A model generated the notes under the pieces. The model did not search any database. It was not told the DNA's origin and saw nothing but the letters and a program-made list of their open reading frames with translations. This document shows, piece by piece, positions 1 to 21,379 of a stretch of DNA of 60,000 nucleotides (within the stretch, counting starts at the first letter, position 1; each line of letters starts with the position of its first letter). Both the position numbers and the translations under genes were made by a program. Origin of the DNA: Takakia lepidozioides (taxonomy: Eukaryota > Streptophyta > Takakiopsida > Takakiales > Takakiaceae); assembly GCA_030704615.1 (NCBI GenBank), contig CM060733.1:994001-1054000 (forward strand). The letters run 5' to 3'.

Positions 1-912
1 ACCTTTTTTTTTTGCAGTAGTGCCCAGAATTTCCCAAACATCTACCCGATGAAGTGTGTCTAATTACAAAGTAGTCACGATCCTTGGTTGCATTGTAAAC
101 AAGACTAAATTAGGTCAACAAATAAGTTGATATGTCGCCAGATCTTGTTGTAAATTGTAGTCGTGGCTACCAATTTGAAATCCCCACAAATAAACTTAAT
201 GAAACTAATCCAGGGCCACTGTCCCTTGTTTCTTAAAAAAAGAAAAAAAATTGAAAAAAAAAACACTCATCCACCGTCCTGGTTAATTTTTCCCCTGTCA
301 TGCATGTGACCTCATATTAAAAAAAATAAAAAATGATATTCATGTTTGTGGTAACATGGGGCCATGTGCTTAGGGCCTACCATGTCACATCGTCTATTGC
401 ACAAACTCTCTTGACCTGCATTCATCCCTCATCCACATTCAGAAGCCACGTCACCGTCCGGTAAGTTGTCAAGAACAATTGCTCGCCATCTTGACCAACC
501 CTCCAAATACTCACTCATGTAAATGGTGAGGTCTCTTAATTTAGATTTTTGAAATAGGCTCCTACGCAATCATGGACCAGCAAAACAGAAGGGGAACAAC
601 CTCAAGGGAGGCAGTTTCATACGGGCAATAGGCCTGTAGTAGCAAAGATTAGGGTGAATGGATGGCTAATGTTGTCTCTCTGAGAGAGTCCTCATCTGTG
701 CTTTCCTTTTTCTGGCCATGCTGCTTGTCAGCCTCTTGTCATGTACGGTGAGCTAACCATTGGGTGCCTCAGAGGGAGCCCAAAGTGGGATACATTATAC
801 CTCCTGACTTTGGTGAGCTGGGTTCAGAAGCATTCTTTGCATCCCTGCCGGATCTGCTCGGTTTTCACTTTCATATCCATAGACCCAAGTGCTGGAGGTT
901 GTAGAATTCGTA
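1..912 (+). promoter_or_regulatory. 5' flank and presumed promoter/5'UTR of the GSNOR gene
   Basis: No coding exon is recognised upstream of the ATG at 913. The first ~350 bases are AT-rich with A/T runs. No convincing TATA box is seen close to the ATG, so the promoter may be TATA-less or separated from the ATG by a 5'UTR intron. Calling this stretch regulatory rests only on its position. Confidence 0.3.
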
Positions 913-8391
<7,479 letters not shown>

Positions 8392-9120
8392 GTGAATCTA
8401 TTTTGTTTTGGTTGGCTCAAGGATGAATACTGGCCTGCTTGTCTCCTAAGATAGTGAAATGTGCACTTGGCTGCAGTTCTCATTTTCTTCCAGTGCCAAA
8501 TGGGTGCCTCCTCTTAATAACCTGTACTGTTTCTTAGGGTGATTTCAGGACCCTCTGCATGAAGTAGAATATTATGTGTCTACCACAATCTCCATAAAAT
8601 TTTGGCCAACAGTTGTTTGCTATAAAGTTAACAGAGTTAAGACCTGCCACCAAGTGTTTTTTTCCATTGACTCACTTTGCTGGACTTTTGCCAGTTTTTC
8701 TGTGTAGTGCCAAGGATGAGTCCAACTCTTTTGATGACAGTGTGCTAGCTCTGGGATGTAAGAAACTCATAATGAGCTTCAACGTTTCCGCTTTAATTTT
8801 CTACATCTTATCACACTATTGATGCTAGGGAAGTACAACTGGCAGATTATTGAAATTTGTTGCTGGAATACAGTCTCCTAGTGGTTGAATTCCTCTACTG
8901 TTCTTGAGGAAATCAGGTCGAAGTTTGATTGCTTTTCATGCTTTCGTATACATACTTGCATGATGTTAAGCAAATTTGACATCAAGGTGGCATGTATCTG
9001 TCTATAAAAAGCATATATATATACATAGAAAGGGGCTGGACTCAGCTCTGTAGTTCATAGTACATGAAGTTGAGGACAAAATAACGTCACCAGAAGGGAT
9101 ATTGATGATTAAGTAGAACG
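8392..9120 (+). other. GSNOR 3'UTR and downstream AT-rich flank
   Basis: Non-coding sequence after the TGA, with a short alternating AT run (about 9015-9025). A 3'UTR must lie here, but I cannot place the polyadenylation site. Confidence 0.4.
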
Positions 9121-12100
9121 AAACTAAGTTGGGAAGTGCTCAACTCTGTAGAGCTGGTGCTAGTGTTTGTTGTATTGCCACTTTATGTACTTCACTGTTT
9201 CCTGCCAGGAGATAGAATTTGGATTTCGTGCATACAACGACTGAAGACTTCCGAGAGTTTCGGATGGCTTGTGCCTCCTTTGCTTCTCTTATTGCTCTGC
9301 CCTCTTGGACGCAGGAGAGTATCCTTAAGCCATGCACGCCAGATGCATACACAGGTGGAGTGAGCACAGCGTGTGGGGCTGAAGCGAATGCATGCTTTTC
9401 TTCAAACAACTGCCTATATTAAAGACTATGTAGCTTCGGTGATTCACATGGGTAGCTTCTGGGCAAAGTTACCAAGCTACTCCTATCGGCATGAAGAAAA
9501 CTATGGCATAGTAGGTAATGATCAAATCTCTAGAAAAAAATTCAGTGTTAGCAATTCAGTTACATTTCTAACCATTGGAGGTTTGGAGTCGGCGCCATTA
9601 CTTCTATTCAGCTTTTCAAGATGTTCCGAATGATACATACCGGTGATAATTTCTGAATTCTCTCTCATGTTGTCTTGGCTAGGTAGAAGCTCTTAATGAC
9701 GGTAACTCGTGTCGACATCCTCTTCTCTGCTCACTGCCCGAGAAAGGGCTACATATCCCGAGCAGAATACGTCGGTATATGTGTGGCCAGAGTAACCCAG
9801 GACCCAATCTGGGCCAAAGCTTTGACTGATGTAGTGAGTGGTCATAGTTATGGGACAGCGCGACTTGTTTTGCCTCGTGTATCCCTCGGAGAACTTATGG
9901 CTGATCTGTCACCCATTCCCTTTTTGGTTATGTCTTGGCTGGAGAAGGGCAGCTGATATGGACAGTGTGCCAACTACAAGTACAGCAATTAATTGAAGAA
10001 TGTGGATTTCAAAAAGGAACCTAATTACAAGTTTGTGTGCATGATTACCGTTTTCACGATCTACGCAGTTTTTCGACCGAAAAATTGTGATAGGAGCATG
10101 TTGTAAGGTTTCTTTGGTAGATTGTTGTTGTAAACATTTTTTCCTCGGGCTGTCAGCCCTCTCTTTACTCGCCTTATAATCTTTTCGCAAGGTTATCTTT
10201 CTTTGCCTTTGCATTTCATTATTACAACCGCGTTCTCTTTTGCTTAGAAAAAGAAGAAGGAAAAAAAGAAGTTTAATATGCAGCACACCCGGCAGTGCCC
10301 AGAGAGTCTGGGGGATTGTGTAGAATGTTCTCTGGGTAAGGAGGACTGCAAAGTCTCGGACAGTCCAGAAGCATCTTAGGAAGTCCATGACTTGGTTTAT
10401 TATGGAGAGTCGTGAGAAAACAGTGTCCACAATCATTGGGAGAGGGTATCACATTGGCTGCTCGGTGTGATGCTCCTGCCTTTTGACACACCTGTCATTC
10501 TACCCATGTGATTGTCTCACTGAAGTTCAGCTTGTTGCAGTGACATGCCATTGACCACAGGACTTAGCGACTTGCATAATGAGAAATATACTTTTCAGAC
10601 TATTCACCCTCTGGCAGCATATTTAGATATCAGACCGAGAGTAGGTCCAAGGCAGCATCCTTCCATATCAATCTGTGCGATTTTCCTGCTGTCTGAATTG
10701 TAGATGTACGAGGGTGTTTGCCCAGTGAGAACATGAACAGATATCACATTGTACTGTCTGAAGTGTGTCTATCGACACCGGTTACAAGTAAAAGCACGAA
10801 TTTTTACAGACATAAGCCTAGCCAAGCCCATCGACAGCACACTTCGCATCCGCGCAAGGTGCGAGCGACATAGAAAACCAAGCGCCCAAAGAATCCCACC
10901 AGCTATCCGTATGTCAATTTCCTAGGAAATGCTGGATATACACTAATGCGGGAGCTTCAAGCCCACATCTACACCAGGTTACGAGCTCTACAAGCAGATA
11001 CTTAAGACAAGGTTGTCATTTCTCCTTGTCTGATAACATTCGTGAATGCAACGGTGGTGGTTTCAAATGTCAACCCAAGCTGTTTTGTACACGTAAGAAA
11101 AACCATGCGTTGCCTCGTCAATTCCTCAGGAATATCTGATGAACCTTGCATGAACAGCTGCTCTCTCAAGATTCATGAAGCCAATTACATTTGACCCCAG
11201 CGAGACCTTGCTCAGTCATGGACACGGTAGTGACGAGTAGTAGCTACGTTCCTTCGTGACAATGGCCATCATCATCGTCATCTCATCCACGCACATGCTT
11301 ACAGGGTGTAAGCAAACCAGGAGTTAAAAATCAGGTTAACAAACACCTTCTCCAACTTGCACTACAGCTATATCCCGTCGGCCTGGTCCGTAATTCTCCA
11401 GAATCAGATGTTAGATTGAATGACACCATATACACGGCACGAAGATGATCGATGGACTAGCACGTACGTTAAGTTCCAGACGGTCACGGTAATGCAATTC
11501 AAATGAGCTACCGAATCCTTGAAACCTATGCGTCCGGGGAGAGGCTCGCAACGTTAGTGATGAACAACTTAAGAGGTCCGAAACAAGCAAATCAAAGAAG
11601 GGGCTGGTAGTAAAAGGGTCTTGCCTATTCCTGACTCGCAGTAGCTCCTTCCCTGTATGTCTCTGACAGAGAGGGATGAAGCTAGTGAGAGGCAGGAAGA
11701 GGTAGACAATGCTTATACCACCTTTACACCTTGACGGTACACACCCTTGGAAGAGATCCGGTGGAATCAGAGAGGACAGCAACGCGGTCGATCAGGCGTC
11801 GCCATCCTCTGGACGCACATCGCCCACTCTTCGCCCCTTCCAAAGCTCGCTAGTAGACTCCCCCACTGTGGCTCGAACATTGCACGAACAGCCAGGACTC
11901 TGGCTGTCCAAGTGAGCTTCAGAATTTATTTTGAAACAAAGGTTTTGCCCAGAGCTCGGGCAAACTCTCGATCTGCCCAACCATGAAAGTATTCTTGATT
12001 TTCTAGAGCACGACACAAGGATGAGAACCCCACAACGGATTAATTCAAGGAGCAAACTAAAATGGGCAGGCACCCATGACACTGACCGACGATCCGGCAA

Positions 12101-12230
12101 CGATTGTAGCCCATGACGTGCAAAGGTCGAGTAGGTAAGAACAACGTACATGACACCATCTCTTCCATCTATACAGAGGAGTCCTGAACGTATTACCCCA
12201 GTAGACTAAGGACGTGTACTAGCCATGACA
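9121..12230. other. Unrecognised sequence
   Basis: Open frames here, the longest about 175 codons on the - strand at 9909-10436, show no recognisable domain and have mixed, low-complexity composition. At this base composition such frames can arise by chance. No RNA gene or transposon ends were recognised. Confidence 0.5.
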
Positions 12231-14570
12231 GGTTGAGAGAGAGAGGAGGATGTGTGACGAAGGACAGAGAGACCAGCAAAGCGAGAGAGGCGGAGGCCTG
12301 AAGGCGAGGAAGATTGTTCCGCTAGCTGGGAAATACTCCGTTTATATAGCGCTCCAGCACTTCGTATTGCCTTCCAGCCCCATATTCCCGCCAGCGACAC
12401 TTACTCGCTGCAGTAATCATCAAGCTTCACAAGCCTGCATGTGTCTCTCTCACAATTAAAAAAGAAAAACAAGGGTAATGTAAGTGCCCAAAGTTGACGG
12501 TGCAGGCTCAGTTGATCTATTTAATCCAGCACACCAAACTTGTGCATAAAAAAGGCTCTCAAGAGGGTAGACTGACTGGTACTCCTGCTAACCGGTAGCC
12601 TACAGACTCTAGACCCACATTGATGATCAAACTGACCAAGTGTTGGGTTCAAAAGCCGCCAAGTGTTCAATCTTTCGACTTCTTACTTACGCTCGTCAGA
12701 AAAAGCCACAGGTAATCGATGACTACAAACTCTGGTCATGACTGATGACCTCTAGTGTCTACCATCCCTTAGTTTCCGCTGCAAGGAAGACAAGCAGCAA
12801 CACAGGAGCTAACACGCCTACCTCGAGGAAAAGGATATTTATGAGAGGATTTACAGCCGCAGGACTGCGTACCCTTCTGGTGACCCTGATGTGACCTCAA
12901 CACCTACGATCAGTCCTACTATTGGTCGGTGAGAAGGTCAGTCGAGAAGACTCCTCGCTCAGAAAGGAGAACTAAGAAATATTGCTGGCCACAAAGAAAA
13001 CTCGGCTGGGCTGTCGGACCAAATATCCTTTAGAAACCGAAGAATACTAACGTAAATCAAGCTCAAGAAGATTTGCAGGCCGGATTGATGGGCTAGTTGC
13101 TGATGTTATGTAATAAGGGAGTGATTTGCCTGGTCCAGCTTGTGCCCCTTCAAGGCAGCAGCCCAGCCTTTTTCTCATTTATTATTATTTGGGCCCTATC
13201 TGCAAGAAGCTTGTGACTCTTTATTCAGTTTGAGTTGTAAGTACATAACTCAGCTACCTACTCCTACGACTTTAGGTTGTTTGATGTGACGTAAAGTGAA
13301 TTTCTCCGTGTAACAGCTGCTCAACTTGTAGACTTTTGGAGGAAAATAAGCTGTGGCTCTAAAAGAAGGCAGTGTTCGGCTTGGCGTTAGTAGAGCTTGC
13401 AGGCTTGCTTCTGTGCTGTGTGTACAATCGTAGCTGTCGGTAGTCATAGACAACAGATGGCCCACCCACAAACCACCGCCAGGGATGGGGATCACCCCTG
13501 CCAGACTTTTGGTCACGTTCTTCCGCTCGCCCGCCCATATGGGCTTGTCATCTGCCAAGCCCGATTAATTAATGACGAGCTTGTAAGTAGAACTAACCTC
13601 GCACACTTCAATCCTGTCTTCTGGCTTTGATGCGGCTCCATGAAGGCGGGAGCAGCTCGTCCATGTGGGGCCTGATCATCTGCACGTAACTGATTGTATG
13701 TAATTGAAGGCTGACCCGAGCTTCCATCCTCGGATCATTCGGCGCGCTGGCAGAGCCACCACCACGTGATCCACGCCCTTCCCTCATCCAGCGATGGACA
13801 CTCCACGAGATTCCTCTCCATCCCTCCCTTCCTTCTCTCTCTCACTTTCTCTCTCTCTCGATCCACTCGCTTGCACCGCGCCTCGCTTCAGACTCATAAC
13901 TAACCGAACCACGGTTAGTGGGGTCGTGAGCTGCTTCAGCCTCATAAGTAACCGCGGTCAGTGGGGTCGTGTGCCCCGCGCCGGCCGCGGCACACGACAC
14001 CGGGGGGGGGGGCGGCTGCCGGATTTCCGCGACCGGGTTCCTTTTCTCCGGCGTGGCGCGCATGCCCGGGCACATGATGCAGCACAGGGACATGAGCGCA
14101 GTCTGGCCATGGGACCGGTGGTCCCTTCTTGGACGGCTTTAGATAATATATTTTTTCTCTGCCCGTGACCAGGAAGATAATTCTTTGCGCCACCGGAAGG
14201 TACATGACGTATGGTTCGATCATGTCCCCACCCACGATGACCCACCGTTTCGTGGGGTCGGGATAGGGCACATGGAACGTAGCTTTTTGAGAAGGATCAG
14301 ATCTAGGTCGTACGATTCGGTGACAAATTATTATTTAATAGTGTACAATATTGAATGATAAACTTTATTTATTTTTCTTTTCCTCATAATGGGGTTGTCA
14401 GAGAGATGCCTTCAAAAGGTATTGCAGAGAGCCACCGTATGATACAGGATGCCGGAATGTGACCGGCCGTCGCCGTCCTGGCTCCTGTCGCCGTGTCAGC
14501 CTTTGCCGGCAATACCGTGTACATTACGGTGCACAGTAATTACGCTCCATGCGTATTGTAATACGTAGAG
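12231..14570. other. Unrecognised sequence with promoter-like patches
   Basis: A TATATAG box lies near 12337. Around 13838-13862 there is a CT-rich tract, and 13870-13965 holds a duplicated ~40-bp segment containing GTGGGGTCGTG, followed by a GC-rich palindrome around CCGCGCCGGCCGCGG. 13960-14270 is GC-rich. No protein family was recognised in either strand. Confidence 0.4.
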
Positions 14571-16440
14571 TTCAGCTACATGAGGAGAGAGGAGAACGAG
14601 AAGGAGTAGAGTGCGGTGTGGGCGCAGTACAGAAAGAAAGAAAGAAAGAAAGGCCGACAACGCACTTTGCTGCTCCCAATGCTCTCACGTGAGTGACCGA
14701 CCATGCCCTGCACCTGCACAGCTGCAGACTCGGTACTGCCCACTCCACCTCCAGGAACATCTCTCTACTGCGCCAACAAACCAACACTTGACAGGCTTTC
14801 CATCACCTTTACTTCGGAGTACTGCTCGGCATTTGCGGTGGGGATATGATGCAGTCTCACAGATATCACAACTGGATAATGTGCAGCTAGGTAGGAGCCT
14901 AGGAGGCGGATTAACGTCATGAAGCCATGCTCATAAGCTGGAGGTGATCAGTAGAGATTAACAACAAATAACGTGGAAGCATCCTGCTGGCCTGCAGTAT
15001 ATGTGGTCCAAGCATTCTGCATGGCTGCATGTATGCCAGCAAAAATAGATGGAAAGGCTCAGTGTTGCAGTGTGTATACAGACTGCTCATAGACGCAGCA
15101 ACTGGCTTCACTTCATCCGTGGGAATTTGGAAAGGTCCTTGGGCACTGATTGAATTTGCCTATTCAAACATTTAGGTTCATTAATATGCACCACGTTCTT
15201 GACATCGCTCCAAATGGATTCAGAAACCCCCTCCTTCAATACTCAGGTGTGACCATAAGTGTCCTTTTCCCTGCAGGCCCAGTACCTAGTGGGAGTCTTG
15301 GAGTCGAGGAGTGGATTTGTGTGGACTGGTCAAATATTTCCTGTGCTTAATCATGGGATACAGGGTGGACTCGTACGATGCGGAGCCTTCTGAGGGTACC
15401 AAGCTGCTGCTGCCACTCATCAAGTACGCATACTTTTGTAATGAAGGAGACACAGGCTTGTGGTTGATGCTGTGGCAAGGACACTGCAAAGCTAGAAGAG
15501 CAGCAGTAGTCAAACTCCCATTGTAGTCAAGGGCCTATTGACCAGTTAAGGTTTATCACAGCTGCAACTTCCCAGGTGCGCAGTGAATTTCGGCGAGCGT
15601 TAAGGTGGCGTGCACAGACCCGACACCCATCTCCCTGCCCATTGCCTCTCATCTGCCCACCCCTGCACGACCACACACCACACGTTCACCTGCTTCCACA
15701 TAGGTCGGTAGCAAGTTTTGTGGTCAAGGCTGTGAATTCCAAGACTGATAGCACATATCTGCGGATCCTGATCAGGGCCCCATTGACGGAATGAACCACG
15801 TTTTTCTATGATCTGCTACACAAACCAACTGCTCCACTCACCAACCCATGTGCCAGGGTTTCCCAAAACAAAACATTTCCAGATTCCTGTTTCAATTCAA
15901 CCAGTTCTGCGGTACGTCATCAACTGTGGTACTACACCCCATTCATATCCGTGATAATCATAGGTCGTATTTTGACGTAACACTAAAGTAGACATTCACG
16001 CTCGCAGATCAACAAAGAAACGTACTGGATCTTCCACTGTATGTGTACATTAATATCGTTGCGATCCGTAGTTCCTACAGTACTAGATCGAATTAAGTGC
16101 GGGCCAGATGATGGATAAAACGATAAAACAGTTGTTGGGGTTGAATGGGAAAGCTGGTTAAGTACTCTTCCGTCAATGCAATCCCAGTACAAACCTGCCG
16201 TGTACACATCACACTCGCATCACACCTCACTTATATGCGCCTCCTGTATCTTGATTGTCTGCACTCTACTCTTACGTCCACTCTCTGTATGTGTACGCGT
16301 ACGTATTCAGGAACAGTTGCGTGTATTGTACGTCCATCGTGGCAGTGTAGGTACGTGGCAGTTGTTTGTGGGGCGGGAGCCGGGTATCAAGTTCTCCGGC
16401 CGGCCTCAGTGTATCACAGTAGAGATACCTGGGCTTTATC
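14571..16440. other. Unrecognised sequence with a short AAAG microsatellite
   Basis: An AAAG run is present near 14634-14652. Open frames are short and show no known motif. Confidence 0.45.
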
Positions 16441-16461
16441 TAATATTGGTCAAAGAATCAT

Positions 16462-16690
16462 CGCCCCATCAATACCCACAGATACAATACCCAGAGATAC
16501 AAGGAAAAATCATTGCCGGATCAACACCCACAGATACAGGAAAAATTAAAAAAATCGCCGGAGCAATACTACCCATACACCACTGCCTGATCAATACCCA
16601 TAGATACAAAAAAACATTTATCAATACCCACAAATACAGAGAAAAAAATAGAAACAAATCAATACACATATATAAAAATTGAGATACCCA
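16462..16690 (+). repeat. Degenerate short tandem repeat (CAATACCCACAGATACA-like)
   Basis: Units resembling ATCAATACCCACAGATACA recur about every 17-60 bases with A-rich spacers (for example near 16470, 16526, 16589, 16619). No coding role is apparent. Confidence 0.6.
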
Positions 16691-16934
16691 ATATCCACCG
16701 ACAAGTTCATCACTCCGCGCCCTCATATCAAACACTGCAAATTATAATTTTGTTGCTAACCCTACTTTCGGAATGTCATGGCCAAGCGACTGGGAACTTA
16801 TGGTGTGCTTGGGTGGGATTCCTTGAGTAGGTGCTGATGGCAAACAAATGTTGCTAATATGTACCCCAAACCCCGAAAAATCAAATCAGCTAGAGGCGAG
16901 CCGACGCGTAAGCGGCTGTCCGAATAGAAGTGGC

Positions 16935-17105
16935 AGCGTGCATTGGGCCCACATGGCCACTGCATGCCCCTTCAAAGTGGCTATTGCATGTGGGGCGCAC
17001 ATGGCTATTGCATGCAACATCTAGCAAGCTGTGGCTATTTGCATTGGGCCCACATGGCTATTGCATGCCCCTTGAAAGTGGCTATAGCATGCGGGGCCCA
17101 CATGG
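16935..17105 (+). repeat. Short tandem repeat around CACATGGCTATTGCATGC
   Basis: Two segments of about 70-80 bases share TGGGCCCACATGGC, TATTGCATGCCCCTT and AAAGTGGCTAT, with an intervening diverged unit. Reading frames across it are repeat artefacts. Confidence 0.65.
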
Positions 17106-20100
17106 AATCCATGCCAAGAAATGCCAGGGAAGGTTCTAGATCGGAGGTGATTTTGGCAAGGTAAAGTTGTCACAAAATCATTGCAATTTCTCAAATATTA
17201 TTGATTATTAACTTACTCGTCGTCATTGTAGGATCATTCATAAAATTTAAATGATATAAAAATTATTAATGAAATTGAATAATCCCTGGTATACGTGAAT
17301 CGGTGGATGGAATAATACCCAACACTCCAAATTTCCGGGAAGCAGACGTACGTATCAACAAAAGTGATACCCGCCCTAATAAATACACGGGTACTTGCTA
17401 GACTACATGCAGTGGATCAAGTAGAGAAGGAGAGATGATGGTGTGGTTGGAGATGAAGGCGGAGGTGAATCGTTGCAGTGTGCAGAGGGGCAATGCCTTT
17501 TGCAGTTTTACTAAGTCAAATGAGTGGGCCAGCAGCTCCGGTTATGAAGCTTGGACAGCAACAGATAGAGCACATGGGCCTAGGTGCCGGACAGGACAGC
17601 TTCCTGGCGTTCAAGAGGATCGCTAGGGTCCAAGGTCTATGGTTGCCTGGACGAAAATGTCCTTCTGTCACCAGATTGGCGACCAGCTATGCAACGCTAT
17701 GTTTGTTTGTCTAGAACAAATTAGTGGGTTCAACGGTCAAAATGCAGGTCCCACTTGGATCTACTATCAAGTTGTCTCTCTCGGGACCAAATTTGTCACA
17801 CTTGGTTGAACTCAAATGCTTAATATTAGCTCTGGGCAATGAACTTATCATTGGAACCTGGAACGCTCCTAAAATTTATACCAACAAGGTCGAATTAAGG
17901 GTCTCTTCCGACTTCCAGTGTCTTCAGAGACCGCCGGTGCAATTGCATGTCATGAACATCTCATCAGCCCATATACTTAGCTCCAGATCAGCCTGCATAA
18001 ACTGCGTTCCCAGGCTTGCACTTTGTCCTCCGATGTCTTGAATATTTCGCTTCTGTAAGCGTTGGCTGGATGTTTATCTCCCAATAACATCGGTGCTTTA
18101 TCTTTCATGATATAATGATGCCTGGGCTGGAATTGGATGTAGACGTTATTACGGGAATGCTTCTGAAGACCTTTGACTCATCGAATTTAGAAAAGTCTCA
18201 TCAGGACTGCCAACATCCTCAAAGCTACTGTAGTCCCAAATCCTGTGAAAAGCTGGTTATTCATCATGAACACGCCCGACGGTCACAGCCTTAAAAATCA
18301 ATTTGCGGCCGAAATAGAATGAAGAGGGTGGACAGGTGGGCCGCAGGCTGCGTGGGCGATGGCAACCTTTGCCACATCTTCGCTGCAGAATTTCCAGCCG
18401 AGGGCACTTTTACAACCGTTAATAGGTGCGCGAAGATGGGCACGCATCTAGATGGATTGAAAGACGACATTTTAAAATAAGTTAGCCACCTGGGCTCCAA
18501 AGTCGCAAGCTATTTGGACCACTCAAGTTCCTTTTCCTAGATCTGGACAAGCTACAGCCATCAGAGCGCCGTAAACTAGTGGCCATCTGGACCATCTTTA
18601 AAGGTTCGCGGGCCCTATCCACTGCAATACGAGGGTAATAAATCACTTGCAGCAAGCAACCAATTGCCGGTGTACCTCAACCAATATTTGCATGCGTTCT
18701 TTCATGTCCCGGAGGAAGAGCCAAAGAACCTTGGGTTCAGTGTACACAGCCGAACATGGTTCTGAGCTCGGCACCTCGATGCTTGCGAAAGCCCATAGAA
18801 AGAGCCAGTTAGAGTCGCCTCATGACTGAAAAATATCGGAGTTTTCGAACGCCCAAAATGTACCCTTTTCGGGCTCCCCCGTACTGTCCTTAATTCCACA
18901 GTTTACAATCTCTAGGGCACTGCAGTTCTGTCAGGTAGCCTTTTATGATTGCAGGGTCCCATGGATTGGGTATCTTCTCAGGGCCTTTCGCGGGACCTCG
19001 ATCTGTTCGAGTTTTGTGGTGAGATAGGTGTAGTCAACCTGGAGACTATAAAGCGATCCAAATTATACCAGGGAGATCTGGTGGACGACGTGCACAGGAG
19101 CCTTTTTTGGGTGGTGGGTACCTTATTAGTGCTGCTGTCGTTTTCTTTGAGGTCATTGCTGATGCCAAAAAGGTATTTCCTCCACATGTCAGCCAATTTG
19201 GATCGGAGGGGAATCCATCGATGACCAAGGAAGTTGCGGCAGGGAGTGCGGGGTCTGTTTAAAGGCCTCCCACTCTTAGAAATAGAAAATAGATTGGTAT
19301 CTGAAGAAAGTATTGATGGTAAACTTGCTTTGCATATATATCCAGTTGTGAACATGCGGAATGTCGAGTAGTGTAAAAGTGTACATAAAGGCGCCTACAG
19401 CAGATTCTTCCGCAGTTCAAAGGTTTGCTCTCACAACATACCTAGGTGCATGGCACCAGTCGTGCATGGCCAGATCATTAAAAGCTGGAAACCATGGCTA
19501 TTATGATGTCAGGCCAATTTTTGGGCCCATCCCTGACAACCAATTCCAGTCTACCCGCCAATTAGTCTGGTCCAGACAGTTCATAATGCCATCTAAGCTT
19601 CCCACGTTATCTTGCTGGCTCGACGTCGACCAGGGTCCATGAAGAACTTTAGATGGCTGTTCAAGTCTTACCTCCGCAGAAAGCTCGTGCAGTCCCATCA
19701 GGTTTACAGAACCGTCCACAAACTGGACCAATGAATGGATCGATCCTACTAGGCCAGGGACGGGTGATCACTTAATTTCAAATCTGAATTTTTTTTTGAA
19801 AATTTTGCAGATACTTCAACTGCTGGCTCACTCACTGTGGCTCTAAACTCTAAACCGACTTTTCACCCTCAACTTTTATCCTGTCCATTATATCTGTCTG
19901 GCAGCCTGAACTGGATCCTATTTTGAGGAGCGCATTTTGGTTGGCTCTGGTGCTTGGAGCGAGCGCTGCAGATCGGTATTGAAAGTTTGTAGGGGCAATG
20001 ATGAGCTAGGCAATGAGCGCTCCAACAAAATTGGCACCATTGTGTTAAATATTAGAAACCGTGCTGGGGACGCCATCGAGTTGTCTTCAAGTAAAGTAGC

Positions 20101-20559
20101 TTGCCAACAAAGTCTGTTGGTAATCTGTTGGGAACAGTCAAGAGATCTTCTGGGCAATTTCCGAGGCATACAGAAGAAGTGAATGACTGCACCGACTACG
20201 CTGCAAAAGTGGAATGGGCTGGGTGGTTTCCAGGTTAGGTAAGATCCATAAACTTCTAGGCAAGCTTGCATAGTCTTTCCCCGGTCTTTCAAAGTAAGTA
20301 GGGCTCATACAAGATATGCCTGTGCTGCAGTGCCTGATTCAACATGCGCGACGGTGCCTCTAAGCCAGAGCATCACAAGTGTTTCTACTAAATTGTTAGT
20401 TGACTCGATATTTTTTATCAAGTGACTACACATCCTTTTACTAAGTTATTACTCTATTCTTCTGCAGAAACTGTCCTCAGGATGGTGTCACCCGTGTGAA
20501 GCTGCCTGCGAGCCTGACTACAGAATAGGGTAGATCATTTTAGGCTGGTCCTCAAATAA
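17106..20559. other. Unrecognised sequence
   Basis: Several frames of 80-125 codons occur on both strands (for example - strand 18978-19355 and 19918-20292), but none shows a domain I can name. Old, decayed transposon sequence is possible; I see no LTR, terminal repeat or catalytic motif. Confidence 0.45.
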
Positions 20560-20710
20560 TTTAGCACTTCAGGTGGGGTGTCTGTAGCCATGTCTAGGGG
20601 CCCAGGGGCCCACTGCGCAAAACATGTGACAAGCGGATTCTTCCCCCAACTCCCATTTCTTCACTCACTCTCTCGAGACCCATGTGGCCACAAATCATCA
20701 CCCATACACC

Positions 20711-20721
20711 ACGAGTTCTAT
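20711..20721 (+). promoter_or_regulatory. Candidate TATA box
   Basis: CTATAAATACC is a canonical plant TATA element about 70-75 bases upstream of the ATG at 20790, with a pyrimidine-rich stretch between them. Confidence 0.45.
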
Positions 20722-20789
20722 AAATACCTCCACCACCTATTCTCTTCTATATTCTCGGCTCCCATGTGCTGATTGATTGAGGAAGCTCG

Positions 20790-21041
20790 ATGGAAAGCTT
20801 CCAAAGCAACTCCCTCTTCTCCCTTCCTCTGACAAACTCCATAGCTCCCTCGCTCGGCCACTCCCGTTTCACGTGCATTTCTATCTCAGACCATGGATCC
20901 CAATGGATGAACGCTGGGCCTCATCCACGGCCGCGTGCTTTACAGCGCACATTCACGTGGCCTTCCCGCTATTCATCCCAAAATAGGGGATCTAAGATCT
21001 TCCCACGTGGCGACGAGCGAACGTGGATGGTGGCCATGTGA
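20790..21041 (+). CDS. Hypothetical 83-residue frame with transit-peptide-like start
   Basis: The frame starts MESFQSNSLFSLPL. Its first ~40 residues are rich in Ser, Leu and Asn and poor in acidic residues, as in plastid transit peptides. It follows a well-placed TATA box. No mature domain is visible. A possible splice donor (CAT|GTGAGC) lies at the end, so this could be a first exon whose downstream part was lost or displaced by the retroelement that begins near 21380. A CACGTGG G-box-like element sits inside at about 21003. A chance frame is an alternative. Confidence 0.25.
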   Translation: MESFQSNSLFSLPLTNSIAPSLGHSRFTCISISDHGSQWMNAGPHPRPRALQRTFTWPSRYSSQNRGSKIFPRGDERTWMVAM

Positions 21042-21379
21042 GCCAAATCCCGGGTCCCGCCCAGTCTTGCGCACATCCCGGGGAACCAAACGTTCCCATT
21101 ATCCCAGTGTGGTGCCCCAGGTTGGAGAACAAAGCAAACCCAATAGTAACTGAAATTTTGAATGAAACTCGTATTCTGAAGTTTGTCAATATCATCCAGA
21201 ATATTAGTTTGTTTGAATAATTGTATTTTTAAGGAAACCTTAAACTTATAATTAATAGTTACAAAGACAGGATTATGCCGCGGCGGGCCACGTCACTATA
21301 CATGCTTGTTTTTCTTAATGAAAAATGAAAATAAAGTATCTTCTAAGTTCATATATTAAATTAGACTCTAATGCAATAG

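Noticed and set aside
1-20. Pyrimidine tract and CAG at the left edge resembling a splice acceptor
   Set aside because: No open, conserved coding sequence follows it before the GSNOR ATG.
9909-10436. 175-codon - strand open frame
   Set aside because: No domain or composition typical of a protein was recognised, and a frame of this length is expected by chance in 60 kb.
13794-14168. 124-codon + strand frame after a CT-rich leader
   Set aside because: The start is Ser/Leu repeat from a CT microsatellite and the rest is GC-rich and Arg-rich in several frames; no domain is seen.
14205-14235. GGTTCGATC considered as a tRNA B box
   Set aside because: No cloverleaf, A box or acceptor stem could be paired around it.
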